Assembly: GCA_024276995.1 (NCBI GenBank)
Contig: JAJRWB010000080.1
Coordinates: 1 to 64,000 of the forward strand
Source of the DNA: Candidatus Eiseniibacteriota bacterium
GTDB lineage: Bacteria > Orphanbacterota > Orphanbacteria > Orphanbacterales > Orphanbacteraceae
Reading direction: 5' to 3'
Length of the DNA stretch: 64,000 bases
The notes below the pieces were generated by a model that saw only the letters and a list, made by a program, of their open reading frames with translations, made no database searches and had not been told where the DNA came from. Within the stretch, counting starts at the first letter, position 1. Each line of letters starts with the position of its first letter. Positions 1-9,152 of this stretch are shown here, piece after piece. The position numbers and the translations under genes were made by a program.

Positions 1-147
1 ATACCATCGCATGACCGTTGTGCGGGATACCTCAACCTGCCGCGCTACTTCCGCCTGAGAATAACCACTCACAAAAAGCCGACCCGCACGTCGCCGCCGT
101 CGTTGCAGATCTCCTCGTGCCGCCTTCGATGTAAGAGAAATAGTCAT
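1..147 (-). CDS. IS630-like transposase, N-terminal helix-turn-helix part (cut by window edge)
   Basis: Reading leftward from ATG, 49 codons stay open to the window edge. The peptide starts MTISLTSKAARGDLQ and contains GYSQAEVARQVEVSRTTVMR (about residues 28-47), a typical helix-turn-helix of IS630/Tc1-type transposases and related winged-helix proteins. A basic run (RRRRR, residues 16-20) precedes it. The DDE catalytic part would lie outside the window, so activity cannot be judged. A good promoter lies just upstream and would start transcription almost at the ATG, with no Shine-Dalgarno site visible. It could instead be a small HTH protein; the motif favours a transposase. Confidence 0.6.
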   Translation of the reverse strand, partial: MTISLTSKAARGDLQRRRRRAGRLFVSGYSQAEVARQVEVSRTTVMRWY

Positions 148-153
148 GCTTTA

Positions 154-182
154 AATATAGCACGTTCGATCCGAATCGTCAA
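154..182 (-). promoter_or_regulatory. sigma70-type promoter for the IS630-like gene
   Basis: On the minus strand a TTGACG -35 box (177-182) is separated by exactly 17 bp from a TATATT -10 box (154-159). Each matches consensus at five of six positions. Transcription would begin around the ATG at 147, suggesting a leaderless or near-leaderless message. Confidence 0.55.
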
Positions 183-599
183 CTATTTATGCGAGACTCT
201 CTAATCCCGGCGGCACCCAGCGCAGCATCCTTCGAACTCAGCCCAGCATAGCACTTTCGGCCCTTCCCGCCGAAGAAACTTCACATATTAGGCTGCAAGG
301 CCTTGCAGCCTATTCCCCGAATAGCCTGGTCGGCCGAATCCCGGCTGAGGCGCCCTTCACAGTTGATCGATGGGGCCTCTTACGCCGGGCGGCGCTCGCT
401 TCTCCCATGCCGCCGGGTCTGTCCGCCCGCACAGGGACGAGGCGATCCCGCCCGCCCCATTCGTCTCACCGCTCTGTTGCCGGGGGGCGTGAAAAGCCCT
501 ACTATGTTCATGAGCGTTTTCCTTGATCTTGGCGGACCAGCGGATTCGAAGAATATCCCCGGACTCAGATCGGGCAATTATTCAGGAGGAGAGTGTGTA
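183..599. other. intergenic region upstream of pckA
   Basis: No convincing gene is seen. The region should hold the right end of the insertion sequence and the pckA promoter. A frame in phase with pckA stays open from 303, but its translation is Arg/Pro/Gly-rich and does not resemble PEP carboxykinase, so it is not counted as coding. The one clear structure is the perfect palindrome at 289-312. Confidence 0.5.
289..312. repeat. perfect 24-bp palindrome
   Basis: The half-site TAGGCTGCAAGG is followed immediately by its exact reverse complement with no loop. The ends are TA...TA, the dinucleotide duplicated by IS630/Tc1 elements. It could be an operator, an insertion-sequence scar or an element end. 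No T-tract follows, so it does not look like a terminator. Confidence 0.6.
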
Positions 600-2243
600 A
601 TGAGCCTCACGAGCAGAGTCGAGGAACTGATCGAGAAGCATCCCGCGGTGCTGAGTGACATTCCGCGGGGGGAACTGGTCGATCACGCCGTGAAGAACCG
701 GGAGTCGGTCCTGAGCGCCGACGGCGCGCTCGTCACGTGGACGCCGTCCCACTCCACCGGCCGCTCCCCGAAGGACACTCTCTTCGTCCGCGACAGCGAG
801 ACCGACGGTGCAATCGACTGGGACGCCCCGAACTGCATCCCCCTCGACGTCGAGACGTTCGACATGCTCTGGGACGACGCGATCGCCGTGCTGTCGAAGA
901 AGGAGCGGCTCTTCGCAACCAACCGCGTAGTCGGCGCCGACTCGAGCTACGCGCTCCCGGTGAAGACGGTAAGCACCCACGCGACGCACGCGCTCTTCAC
1001 GGTGAATATGTTCTGCCCCGTTCCCGACGATATCGAAAAGAGCATTTTCAGCGATCGGCAGTTCACCATTCTCTCCCTGCCCTATGATTACGTCGACACG
1101 TCAAAGTACGAAGGACGGCTGCGCAAGCTGCCCGACGGGAAGACGTCGAACATGGTGATCGCCACCGATTTCACCCGCGGCCTCGGTCTCGTGTACGGTT
1201 CCGCCTACTGCGGCAGCATCAAGAAGCTGATGTTCACCGTGATGAATCACTACCTGCCCGCCGAAGGGATCCTGCCGATCCACTGCAGCGCCAACGAAGG
1301 AACGGAAGGGGACTGCGCACTTCTTCTCGGCCTTTCCGGTACGGGAAAGACCACCCTCTCCGCCGACCCGAACCGCGCCCTCCTCGGCGACGATGAGCAT
1401 GGATGGAACGACACCGGCGTGGCGAACTTCGAAAACGGCTGTTACGCGAAGCTGATCAATCTCAGGCAGGAGAAGGAGCCTGAGATCTGGAACGCCGCGT
1501 TCCACAAGGCCGATCCCCATGAGCACGGCGCGATCATCGAAAACTGCATGATGTATCCCACCGGCCGCTTCGACGTGGATGATGAACGGCTCACGCCGAA
1601 CTCGCGGGTTTCCTACCCGCTCACGTCGCTCAGCAACATCAAGCCGTCGTCGGTGAGCGGCCACCCGAAGACGATCCTCTTCCTCGCGGCGGACGCGAAC
1701 GGTGTCCTGCCTCCCGTGGCGAAGCTGAACCCCGAGCAGGCAATGCTCTGGTTCCTCATGGGGTACACGAGCAAGCTCGCGGGAACCGAGACGGGAGTGA
1801 CCGAGCCGACGACCACGTTCTCGCGCTTCTTCGGCGCGCCGTTCATGCCGAGAAACCCGGACGCCTACGCGAGCCTCCTCGGGAAGAAGATGGCCGAGCA
1901 CGGAACGCAGGTCTACCTCGTGAACACCGGGTGGAGCGGCGGGCCGTACGGCGTCGGTTCGCGCATGGATATCATGCTCACGAGAGCGATCGTTGACGCC
2001 GCGCTCAGCGGAAAACTGAGCGACGTGCCGTACGAAGAGGATCCGCTCTTCCACATCCAGGTGCCGAAGGAATGCCCCGGCGTCGACGCGAAGCTCCTCG
2101 TGGCGAAGAATACGTGGGACGACAAGAACGCATATGACGAAAGGGCGAAGAAACTCGCCAAAGAATTCAGCGCGGCTTTCGACAAGAATTACGGCGCCAA
2201 GAATCTCGATTCGGCCGTCGTCGCCCAGTGTCCCGGGAAATAG
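600..2243 (+). CDS. pckA: phosphoenolpyruvate carboxykinase (ATP)
   Basis: Converts oxaloacetate and ATP to phosphoenolpyruvate, ADP and CO2, the first committed step of gluconeogenesis, in the cytoplasm. The 547-residue product has the usual length of the ATP-dependent family. The kinase-1a P-loop GLSGTGKTT carries Lys250, and the metal-binding kinase-2 motif GDDEHGW has Asp264/Asp265, close to E. coli numbering (254, 268/269). The start is fixed by AGGAGG about ten bases upstream of ATGAGCCTC. Longer upstream starts would add a low-complexity extension. It is a monocistronic gene; no clear terminator follows before the next promoter. The stop codon is TAG. Confidence 0.96.
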   Translation: MSLTSRVEELIEKHPAVLSDIPRGELVDHAVKNRESVLSADGALVTWTPSHSTGRSPKDTLFVRDSETDGAIDWDAPNCIPLDVETFDMLWDDAIAVLSKKERLFATNRVVGADSSYALPVKTVSTHATHALFTVNMFCPVPDDIEKSIFSDRQFTILSLPYDYVDTSKYEGRLRKLPDGKTSNMVIATDFTRGLGLVYGSAYCGSIKKLMFTVMNHYLPAEGILPIHCSANEGTEGDCALLLGLSGTGKTTLSADPNRALLGDDEHGWNDTGVANFENGCYAKLINLRQEKEPEIWNAAFHKADPHEHGAIIENCMMYPTGRFDVDDERLTPNSRVSYPLTSLSNIKPSSVSGHPKTILFLAADANGVLPPVAKLNPEQAMLWFLMGYTSKLAGTETGVTEPTTTFSRFFGAPFMPRNPDAYASLLGKKMAEHGTQVYLVNTGWSGGPYGVGSRMDIMLTRAIVDAALSGKLSDVPYEEDPLFHIQVPKECPGVDAKLLVAKNTWDDKNAYDERAKKLAKEFSAAFDKNYGAKNLDSAVVAQCPGK

Positions 2244-2272
2244 CCGGATCGCGCATCAAGGCACTTCCTTCA

Positions 2273-2303
2273 TTGACCGGGGGTGGGGGGGATGCTGTAT
2301 AAT
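2273..2303 (+). promoter_or_regulatory. candidate promoter for the M6 metalloprotease gene
   Basis: TTGACC (2273-2278) and a perfect TATAAT (2298-2303) are separated by 19 bp, slightly longer than ideal. The spacer carries long G runs. The -10 is preceded directly by TG. The downstream start is about 145 bp away. Confidence 0.5.
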
Positions 2304-2447
2304 AGAAGGCACAGGTGGGGGGACGTATGCCTCTCTTCCAGGGCGGACCTCTCCTCTTGATGATGTATGGCAGGATGATGGGTACCCCGATGCTCCCCGG
2401 GGCGCCGCGCAGAGATAGACCTCAACCGCAAAGGGAGCATTCAACCG

Positions 2448-5042
2448 ATGAAGAAACGAACCACCCCGTGGACAATCCGTCTGCTCGCGATCCTATTCGC
2501 CCTTTGCAGCGTCACGCCGCTGATCGCCATGCCTCTCCATCCCGATCTGGTCGCGAAGCTCAAGCAGGAGGGACGGTGGGAGGAGACGGTGGCGCTGCTC
2601 ACCGCCGACAGGGCGAGGGGGATCGACAATCTCGGCCGCCTCGGTCCGGTGCTCCGCGCGGGCGAACGTGTCGCCCCGGGCGAAAGTCGCTCCAAGTCGG
2701 CCTACACCGTGACCCGCCAGGCGATCGTCATTCTCGTCGACTTCAGCGACAACGTGGCCGACACGCTCACCTACCCGTCGACGCACTACAACGACATGCT
2801 TTTCAGTGTCGGCAGCTATCCGACGGGAAGCATGGCCGATTATTATCTCGAGAATTCGTACGGTAACTTTCTCGTCAGCGGCGTCGCGACGACGTGGTAC
2901 CGCATGCCGCAGACGTACGCCTACTATGTGAACGGTCAGCGCGGATTCGGCACATATCCCCAAAACGCGCAGAAACTCGCCGAGGACGCGGTGGCGGCGG
3001 CCGACCCGGATATCGATTTCTCCCAGTACGACAACGACGGGCCCGACGGTATTCCGAACTCGGGTGACGACGACGGCGTGATCGACGCGCTCTTCATCGT
3101 GCACGCCGGGCAGGGATACGAGCAGACGGGCGACGTGAACATGATCCACTCCCATGCGTGGAGCACGGTGAACGTTCCCGTTGTCGACGGCGTTCAGGCG
3201 AGCCGCTATTCGATGGAGCCGGACGACGGGAAGATCGGCGTATTCAGCCACGAGTTCGGCCATGTGCTCGGCCTGCCCGATCTGTACGACACCGACTACT
3301 CCTCCCGGGGAGCCGGTTATTGGACGATCATGGCTTCGGGGTCGTGGGCGAACGGCGGCACGACACCGGTCCACTTCGACGCGTGGTGCAAGGAGCAGCT
3401 CGGCTTCGTCACGCCGCTCCAGCCGACGAACAATCTCACCGCCGCGGCGCTGCCGAACGTGGAAACGAACGCGACCGTGTACAAGGTGTGGACGAACGGC
3501 ATCGCCAGCCAGCAATTCTTCATGGTGGAGAACCGGCAGCAGACCGGTTTCGACACGTACCTCCCCGGCACGGGGCTCGTCGTCTTCCATATCGATGAGG
3601 CGGTTTCGGGCAACACCAACGAGGCCCATTACAAGGTGGCAGTGGAGCAGGCGGACGGCAACTTCGACCTGGAAAACAAGAACAACGGCGGCGACGCGGG
3701 CGATCCGTGGCCCGGTTCGACGAACAACACGACGTTCGACCTGAACTCGACGCCCGATTCGAGAGACTACACCGGCGCCGACACGCAGGTCGGCCTGTTC
3801 AACATCAGTTCCTCCGGTATGAACATGACCGCCGACATCCAGGTGGAGACCGGGCCGGCGTTTTATCTCACCGCCGACACGCTCGGCGATACCGGCGGTG
3901 GCCCCATCGATCCCGGCGATACCGGGCAGGCGGGCTACCAAATCCTGAATGCAGGTCTCGGTGCGGTGGGCGCATACATGAAGGCGTCTACAATCGATCC
4001 TCTCGTCACCATGGTGAACGATTCGATTTACTACGGCGATGTTCCCGCCGACGCCGGCTCGTGGGGGAACGGATCGTTCTCCTTCAACGTGAGCGGGGCG
4101 AGCCCCACGGCCCACGGAATTCCCTTTACACTGCAAAAGAGCGCATCGGGAGGGTACAGCGCCACCGAAGACGTGGTCGTCGGCGTGGGCGACTCTCTCG
4201 GTTTCTTCCGGTGGAGCCACGGCAATGTCACCACCGGTTACGCCGATCAGTGGCACCTGTCGCAGGGGCAGAATCACAGCGCCGGCGGTTTCGTGAGCTG
4301 GTACTGCGGCGACGACGGCTCGGGAACGTACAGCAACTACGCCGACGCCGCGCTCTACACGGAGCCATTCCTTCTCACGGGGACGTCGCAGCTTTCGTTC
4401 TGGCATAGACTCGACGCGGAGGAGGGGACGCCCCCCGAGGCATGGGACGGCGCGGTGGTGGAGATCTCGGTCGGCGGCGGCGCGTGGACATCGATCACCC
4501 CGTCGGGCGGCTACACCCACACGATCATCGACAATCCGGCGAGTCCCTTCCCGGCGGGAACGCCCTGCTTCTCCGGTACCTTCGGCTGGACCCAGGAGAC
4601 ATTCGATCTGTCGTCGTACGGCGGCGGCGGCGTGGCGCAGATCCGTTTCCGCTTCGGCAGCGACGGCGGGGTCACCCAGGGCGGATGGTATATCGATGAC
4701 GTGTCGCTCAGCGACGTGATCGCCACCGGCGCCCCTGCGGCGGGCGGCGCAGTGCCCGGCTCGGGCATGACGCTCCTTGCGCAGAACCGGCCGAACCCGT
4801 TCAACCCGGTGACGTCGATCGGCTTCATCCTTCCCGCGAAGGATCACGTGTCGCTCGCCGTGTACGACATTCGCGGGCGTCTCGTGAAGACGCTGGCGGA
4901 CACGCAGTTCCCCGCCGGCGAGTGGGCGCTCACCTGGGAGGGTGACGACGACGCCGGCCGGGCGGTGTCGAGCGGAATCTACCTCTACCGGATGAAAACC
5001 AGCTCGGCGACGTTCTCGAAGAAGATGATTCTCACGCGGTGA
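2448..5042 (+). CDS. secreted M6 family (immune inhibitor A-like) zinc metalloprotease with C-terminal sorting domain
   Basis: An exported endopeptidase of 864 residues. Residues 1-27 form a signal peptide (KKRTTPWTIRLLAILFALC core). The M6 catalytic motif HEFGHVLGLPD starts at His268: His268 and His272 bind zinc, Glu269 is catalytic and Asp278 is the likely third ligand. The middle (about 480-760) resembles the beta-sandwich regions that follow the catalytic domain in this family. The last 85 residues (QNRPNPFNPVTSIGF ... MILTR) match the FlgD-Ig/type-A sorting domains used for cell-surface delivery in FCB bacteria. AAGGGAG precedes the ATG. It probably acts outside the cell on proteins; natural substrate unknown. 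Confidence 0.9.
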   Translation: MKKRTTPWTIRLLAILFALCSVTPLIAMPLHPDLVAKLKQEGRWEETVALLTADRARGIDNLGRLGPVLRAGERVAPGESRSKSAYTVTRQAIVILVDFSDNVADTLTYPSTHYNDMLFSVGSYPTGSMADYYLENSYGNFLVSGVATTWYRMPQTYAYYVNGQRGFGTYPQNAQKLAEDAVAAADPDIDFSQYDNDGPDGIPNSGDDDGVIDALFIVHAGQGYEQTGDVNMIHSHAWSTVNVPVVDGVQASRYSMEPDDGKIGVFSHEFGHVLGLPDLYDTDYSSRGAGYWTIMASGSWANGGTTPVHFDAWCKEQLGFVTPLQPTNNLTAAALPNVETNATVYKVWTNGIASQQFFMVENRQQTGFDTYLPGTGLVVFHIDEAVSGNTNEAHYKVAVEQADGNFDLENKNNGGDAGDPWPGSTNNTTFDLNSTPDSRDYTGADTQVGLFNISSSGMNMTADIQVETGPAFYLTADTLGDTGGGPIDPGDTGQAGYQILNAGLGAVGAYMKASTIDPLVTMVNDSIYYGDVPADAGSWGNGSFSFNVSGASPTAHGIPFTLQKSASGGYSATEDVVVGVGDSLGFFRWSHGNVTTGYADQWHLSQGQNHSAGGFVSWYCGDDGSGTYSNYADAALYTEPFLLTGTSQLSFWHRLDAEEGTPPEAWDGAVVEISVGGGAWTSITPSGGYTHTIIDNPASPFPAGTPCFSGTFGWTQETFDLSSYGGGGVAQIRFRFGSDGGVTQGGWYIDDVSLSDVIATGAPAAGGAVPGSGMTLLAQNRPNPFNPVTSIGFILPAKDHVSLAVYDIRGRLVKTLADTQFPAGEWALTWEGDDDAGRAVSSGIYLYRMKTSSATFSKKMILTR

Positions 5043-5064
5043 TTCGTTCGAAGCTGCCGACCGC

Positions 5065-6216
5065 TCAGCGCGCCGGCAGGGGGCTCGCCTCGCCGATCGA
5101 ATGGCGGAACCGCGCGATGAGATCATGGAAGCTGCGCGTGCCGCGCGGATCGACGCCGAAACGGAAGAGGTGGCTCGCGCACGGGCAGTCGGACGATCCG
5201 AAGCGGTCCACCGCCTCCTCGGCGAGTTCACCGACCGCGCCGGCGAGGAGACACTCGTCGCGCCGACTCGAGCGAATGGGAAACGATTCGATCATCTCGG
5301 CCTTTCGGCGGAGATAGTCGATATGCCAGTGCATTTTCTTCCTCAGTCGCTTATGCCGGGCGATCCGTTTCGAAAGGCCGCGCTCGGCGGAGCCGGCGTA
5401 GAGATACCACCCCGCAGGAAATACGAGCGCGCCGAGGGGAATCGGTACCGGTTTCGCCGACGGCGTCACCGATAGATCACGGTTCATGGTGATCGCCGCC
5501 GCGAGGAAGCGGAAGCGCTCGTTCGTTCCGGCCGCGGCGCCGGGAAAGCGCTTCTCCACATCGACGAGGGCGGCGGCGAAGTCGAGGTCGGTGTGGATGT
5601 CGGGAAGAAGCCGCTCGGCGTGCGGATCGTGGACCACGAAGAGGAGCGCTGCTCTTCCGCCGTGTTCGGCGATTTTCGCCAGTTCCTCCACGTGCCTCCT
5701 CCCTCTCGCCGTGGGAGCGTCCGGGAAAAGGGCGATCCTCCGCTCGATCAGGTTGCAAGACTTCACTTCGCAGAAGAACTCTCCCAGGCGGTCGGCGAGG
5801 AGGAAGTCGAAGCGGGAGCGGCCGACCGTCACCTCGCTCCGGACGATTCGCGAACCGCGAAGAGAGTCGATCGCGCCGCGGTCGATCAGCGCTTCGGCGA
5901 TCCGATTGTTCGTGTGCGTGTCGAGAAGACGTACCGTTCCTTCCCGCGCGACGGCGACGGCGGTGAATCTCGTTTTTCGCGCCGGCGCCGACACCGGGCG
6001 CGGCGGCGCGGGTATGATGAAGATTTCCACCCCGGGAAGGAGAAGCTCTCCCATTCTTCCCGGATTCGGCAAAAAGGCGTGGACCACTCGGCCGCCCCGG
6101 CGGACACGGATCGTGTATCGGTTCGGCCGGTCGACATACTCGCCGCTTCCGGCTCCTTCGAATAGGCGGATCGCGCCGCCCCGCGGGGAGCGCGCGTCGT
6201 GAGGGGTGGGGTTCAA
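5065..6216 (-). CDS. SfsA-DUF123 fusion protein (putative nuclease-like / DNA-binding)
   Basis: Two families in one 383-residue chain. The first 230 residues are SfsA-like: NPGRMGELLLPG, then FDFLL ... EVKSCNL and FPDAPTARGRRHVEEL, residues resembling a restriction-nuclease-type fold. The last 130 or so are DUF123, a GIY-YIG-like domain: GWYLYAGSAERGLSKRIARH, HWHIDYL, and a cysteine pair in SSDCPCASHL. The proposed TTG start sits inside the stop of the upstream phosphatase gene (TTGA overlap), implying translational coupling; an upstream ATG at 6330 would overlap that gene by over 100 bases. Biochemical role unknown: SfsA was linked to sugar fermentation and is often called a DNA-binding protein. 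Confidence 0.85.
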   Translation of the reverse strand: MNPTPHDARSPRGGAIRLFEGAGSGEYVDRPNRYTIRVRRGGRVVHAFLPNPGRMGELLLPGVEIFIIPAPPRPVSAPARKTRFTAVAVAREGTVRLLDTHTNNRIAEALIDRGAIDSLRGSRIVRSEVTVGRSRFDFLLADRLGEFFCEVKSCNLIERRIALFPDAPTARGRRHVEELAKIAEHGGRAALLFVVHDPHAERLLPDIHTDLDFAAALVDVEKRFPGAAAGTNERFRFLAAAITMNRDLSVTPSAKPVPIPLGALVFPAGWYLYAGSAERGLSKRIARHKRLRKKMHWHIDYLRRKAEMIESFPIRSSRRDECLLAGAVGELAEEAVDRFGSSDCPCASHLFRFGVDPRGTRSFHDLIARFRHSIGEASPLPAR

Positions 6217-6671
6217 ACCGGCTTCGGACTTGCGGGGCGCACGACGTGGATCGCCTCCCACGAATCTCCGCGCCGCTCGAGAACGGCGGCGTGGGCCGTG
6301 CCGAGGAGGGAGACTTCCTGCTGGCCGCAAAGATGGGAGATCAATTTCACTAGGTGAGGCATGTGTCCGACCACCGCCGCCGGCACGGTCAGACGTCCCA
6401 GCTCGACGGCGACCTCTTCCACATCATCGTGGGGCGCAAGACCGGCGATTTTCTCGATCCGTGCATTCTTTCCGGCGCGCTCCGCGAGAATCGCCGCCGT
6501 TCGAGCGGCCCTTTTCTTTCCACTGTGAAGGATGATACCGAGATCGTAACCGGTCTCGCGAAGGGAGTCGCTCACCGAACGGACGTCGGCGACACCTTTC
6601 TCCGTGAGACCCCGCTCGCCCGGGTGGTCGGGGCCGTCCGCCTCTCCGTGACGCATGAGTACGAGAATCAT
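6213..6671 (-). CDS. SixA-type histidine phosphatase
   Basis: A 152-residue member of the histidine phosphatase (phosphoglycerate mutase-like) superfamily. MRHGEAD near the N-terminus (His8) is the phospho-acceptor motif, and GHMPHLVKL near residue 108 supplies the second active-site histidine. Length and the layout LTEKGVADVR ... LHSGKKRAARTA match SixA proteins, which remove phosphate from phosphohistidine in signalling or PTS proteins. The start is chosen because GGAGG lies eight bases before the ATG; longer starts lack homology. Its stop overlaps the start of the SfsA-DUF123 gene. The physiological partner is not apparent here. Confidence 0.85.
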   Translation of the reverse strand: MILVLMRHGEADGPDHPGERGLTEKGVADVRSVSDSLRETGYDLGIILHSGKKRAARTAAILAERAGKNARIEKIAGLAPHDDVEEVAVELGRLTVPAAVVGHMPHLVKLISHLCGQQEVSLLGTAHAAVLERRGDSWEAIHVVRPASPKPV

Positions 6672-6923
6672 CGATATCCTCCGAAAACACTGCGCCGGCA
6701 CCGGTGTCCCGGCGACTCGTATCCCGCCCTGATGAACGGTGGGGGTTCGGCTCGCGTCCGCGCCACCCGGCGCGGGACACGAGCACTCGTCGATCATAAC
6801 TTCAAAATCGTTCCGGCGCAAGGGCTACGCCGGTCGGGTCTTCCCCCCGGACGAAGAAAAATGTGCTATATCTATTCATATGAACGGCGATCGATCGGCC
6901 GGTGCTTCAGAAGGGAGGAAGTC

Positions 6924-7403
6924 GTGCAGCATCTCAAGAAGCTAATTTCCAGGAGAGAACTTCATGTCATAAGCGAGGACGCGTCTGTTTCGGAGGCGGT
7001 GAAGAAGCTGGATATCCATAATATCGGTGCGCTCCCCGTTGTTCGCGGTGAGAGGGTGGTCGGTATCTTCTCCGAAAGAGACGTTGTCCGGCGGGTGGTT
7101 CTCCCCGGTCTCGATCCGGCGGCGACGAAAGTCGGCGACGTGATGACGGAGAACATCGTCGTCGGCGAGCTGGTCGCCGGGTTCGAAAAGTGCCAGGAGC
7201 GGATCCGCGCCGCCCGCGTGCGCCATCTGCCGATCGTCCACGAGAAGAAGCTGGTCGGCTTCGTGTCGCTGAGGGATTTCTTTCGCCAGGAAATCCGGAT
7301 CCAGGCGGAGGAGATCCGCCACCTCACCGACTACATCCACTTCGTTCCGCCCTCGGTGAACCCCGAGGCGGAACCGACCGAGGCAGAGCCGACCCAGGCG
7401 TAA
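6924..7403 (+). CDS. tandem CBS-domain protein
   Basis: A 159-residue protein made almost entirely of two CBS motifs: residues about 8-65 (VISEDASVSEAVKKL ... GIFSERDVVRRVV) and about 75-130 (VGDVMTENIVVG ... LVGFVSLRDFF). CBS pairs bind adenine nucleotides and act as energy or ligand sensors. No catalytic domain is attached, and the tail is acidic and proline-rich (EPTEAEPTQA). The GTG start is chosen for its AGGGAGG site five bases upstream; longer in-frame starts lack support. It stands alone, divergent from sixA and convergent with the peptidase gene. Target unknown. Confidence 0.85.
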   Translation: MQHLKKLISRRELHVISEDASVSEAVKKLDIHNIGALPVVRGERVVGIFSERDVVRRVVLPGLDPAATKVGDVMTENIVVGELVAGFEKCQERIRAARVRHLPIVHEKKLVGFVSLRDFFRQEIRIQAEEIRHLTDYIHFVPPSVNPEAEPTEAEPTQA

Positions 7404-7451
7404 CACCGGCGCGGCGACGATCGGCGGTGCGGCGTTTCGGGCCTCGCCCGC

Positions 7452-9152
7452 TCAGTCGGAGGCGTCGGCGAAGGCGAGCCTCCGGTGGAGTTCCCTGTCG
7501 AATGCCTCCCAGTCGATCTTCTCGTAACCGAGCATTCTCGCCGCTTCATCGCCCTGCAGGGCGTTCGCATCCTTCCACAGTTCCTTCTTCAGAAAGGCGC
7601 CCGCCTCGGTGTTTCGCCACCATGGGTCGCCGAACTTTCGCGAGAGTCCCTCGTGGAGCTGCTTCGCCAGGGCGTAGGAGCGGGCATAGTCGGCGGAGTA
7701 GAAGAACGGGTCGACGTCGGTGCGGTAGCGCAGCGCCTCGGTGGGAGTCAGTTCGAAGCCGTATGCTTTCGAGAAGAGGACGCGGTACGTCTCCTGAAGA
7801 TCGTCGCCGGCGGCGCCGTCGTAGAGTCCTTCATACACAGACGGATCGCCGCCGTGCAGAATCGTTTCGTATACGAGCTTCGCACCTGCGTAGCGACGGA
7901 CGAAATAGAGGTCCCAAAACGCGCGGTTCTTCACGAGAATCGCGATTTCACGGTCGGTCATCAAGGGCACCCGCCCGTCGCCGCTGACGTACCGGTTGTA
8001 ATCCCGCACGTACTCCCTGTACCACTTGAGCCAGTCGGGGTCGCCCCAGAGTCCCTCGAAGAGACCGGCGTACGCTTCAGTCACCGTGCTGCCGCCGAGC
8101 TGCTGGAACTCCCACACATCGGTCACGCCGTTGGCGAAATGGACGGCATGGCCCCCCTCATGGAAGAACGTCTCGTAATCGGGAACGCCGCCCGACGGCT
8201 TCACCGAGATTCGCACGTCGCCCGGAACCTCGATCGGGTAGCACACCGCGCGGGGATCCTTCTTCGGGTGATCGTCGTCGTTGACGAGGATCGGAGTGCC
8301 GGCGGCGCTGTTCATATCGAGGCCGATGTTTTCGAGAAAATAGCGGAACGCCGGGATAACGAGTTCCTTCGGAAAGAACCGGCCGAACCCGGCGAGATGG
8401 GAAAGACGCCCGATGTCGGAGCGATGGAACTCCTCCGGTTCGATGCCGAGCACCCGGGCGACCTCGCCGGCGAAGAGTTTCCTGTAGAGGTCGTCCGTCT
8501 TTTCGATGTATGCCCCCGACATGTGCGCGAGGGCCGCAAGATCGACGTTGCGAAGCTCCTCGGCGAGCTCGACGTAGCTCCCGTGACCGAGGTCGGCACA
8601 GATCGACTCCTCCTCGGCGGTCTTCTTCTCGTGGAGCGGGTTGAGAATGTCCTTCCAGTATTTCGCCTGGGCGTCTTGCAGTTGCGCCCGCCGTACCGGA
8701 TCCTCCTCGTTGTCGAGCATGCCGTCGAGATCTCTGTACGCCACCGGTTCTTCCGACGGGGTGACGCGCACCATCCCTTGCGCCTCGGCGTCGAGGATCT
8801 CGTCGTCGAAATGGGCGGTGTGGAGGGAGACGTATTCGGAAACGAGGTAGTTCCGGAAGTATTCGAGCGCCCTCTTCCCGTCCCCTTCGGCCGATGGGAT
8901 CCGCTTCTCCACTTCGGCGATCGTCCTCTTCGAGAAGAGATGCTCATGCCCCTTGTATGTGCTCGACATGAGCGACTTCTCGCCCACGCAGTTGGAATAC
9001 CACGAGAGCACCGCCTGCACTTCGACGAGCGCCTTCGCCTCGTCGCGGGCGTCGTCGATGGAAAACGGTTCGCTCCGGGACGTGCATCCGGAAAGGAGAT
9101 GGATCGCCGCCGCGAGAGCGGCGAACGCAGTGATTCGGGGGAAGGAATACAT
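7452..9152 (-). CDS. gluzincin lipoprotein peptidase (M3/M2-like)
   Basis: A 566-residue membrane-anchored metallopeptidase. The N-terminus MYSFPRITAFAALAAA ends in the lipobox LLSGC, so the mature protein should be lipid-anchored in the cell envelope. The zinc motif is HEGGH (His331, Glu332, His335), and Glu359 in GGSTVTEAYAG is a likely third ligand, 24 residues on, as in M3 and M2 enzymes. The overall helical character fits oligopeptidases of those clans. GAGGAG lies just before the chosen ATG. Family membership (M3 versus M2) is uncertain; substrate unknown. Confidence 0.78.
   Translation of the reverse strand: MYSFPRITAFAALAAAIHLLSGCTSRSEPFSIDDARDEAKALVEVQAVLSWYSNCVGEKSLMSSTYKGHEHLFSKRTIAEVEKRIPSAEGDGKRALEYFRNYLVSEYVSLHTAHFDDEILDAEAQGMVRVTPSEEPVAYRDLDGMLDNEEDPVRRAQLQDAQAKYWKDILNPLHEKKTAEEESICADLGHGSYVELAEELRNVDLAALAHMSGAYIEKTDDLYRKLFAGEVARVLGIEPEEFHRSDIGRLSHLAGFGRFFPKELVIPAFRYFLENIGLDMNSAAGTPILVNDDDHPKKDPRAVCYPIEVPGDVRISVKPSGGVPDYETFFHEGGHAVHFANGVTDVWEFQQLGGSTVTEAYAGLFEGLWGDPDWLKWYREYVRDYNRYVSGDGRVPLMTDREIAILVKNRAFWDLYFVRRYAGAKLVYETILHGGDPSVYEGLYDGAAGDDLQETYRVLFSKAYGFELTPTEALRYRTDVDPFFYSADYARSYALAKQLHEGLSRKFGDPWWRNTEAGAFLKKELWKDANALQGDEAARMLGYEKIDWEAFDRELHRRLAFADASD

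Noticed and set aside
303-599. A 99-codon in-frame extension upstream of pckA
   Set aside because: Arg/Pro-rich, unlike PEP carboxykinase, and the ATG at 600 has a strong AGGAGG site and gives the normal family length.
2493-5231. A 912-codon open frame on the minus strand across the M6 protease gene
   Set aside because: Arg/Val/His-rich translation typical of the antisense of a G+C-rich gene; the plus-strand gene has a signal peptide, catalytic motif and sorting domain.
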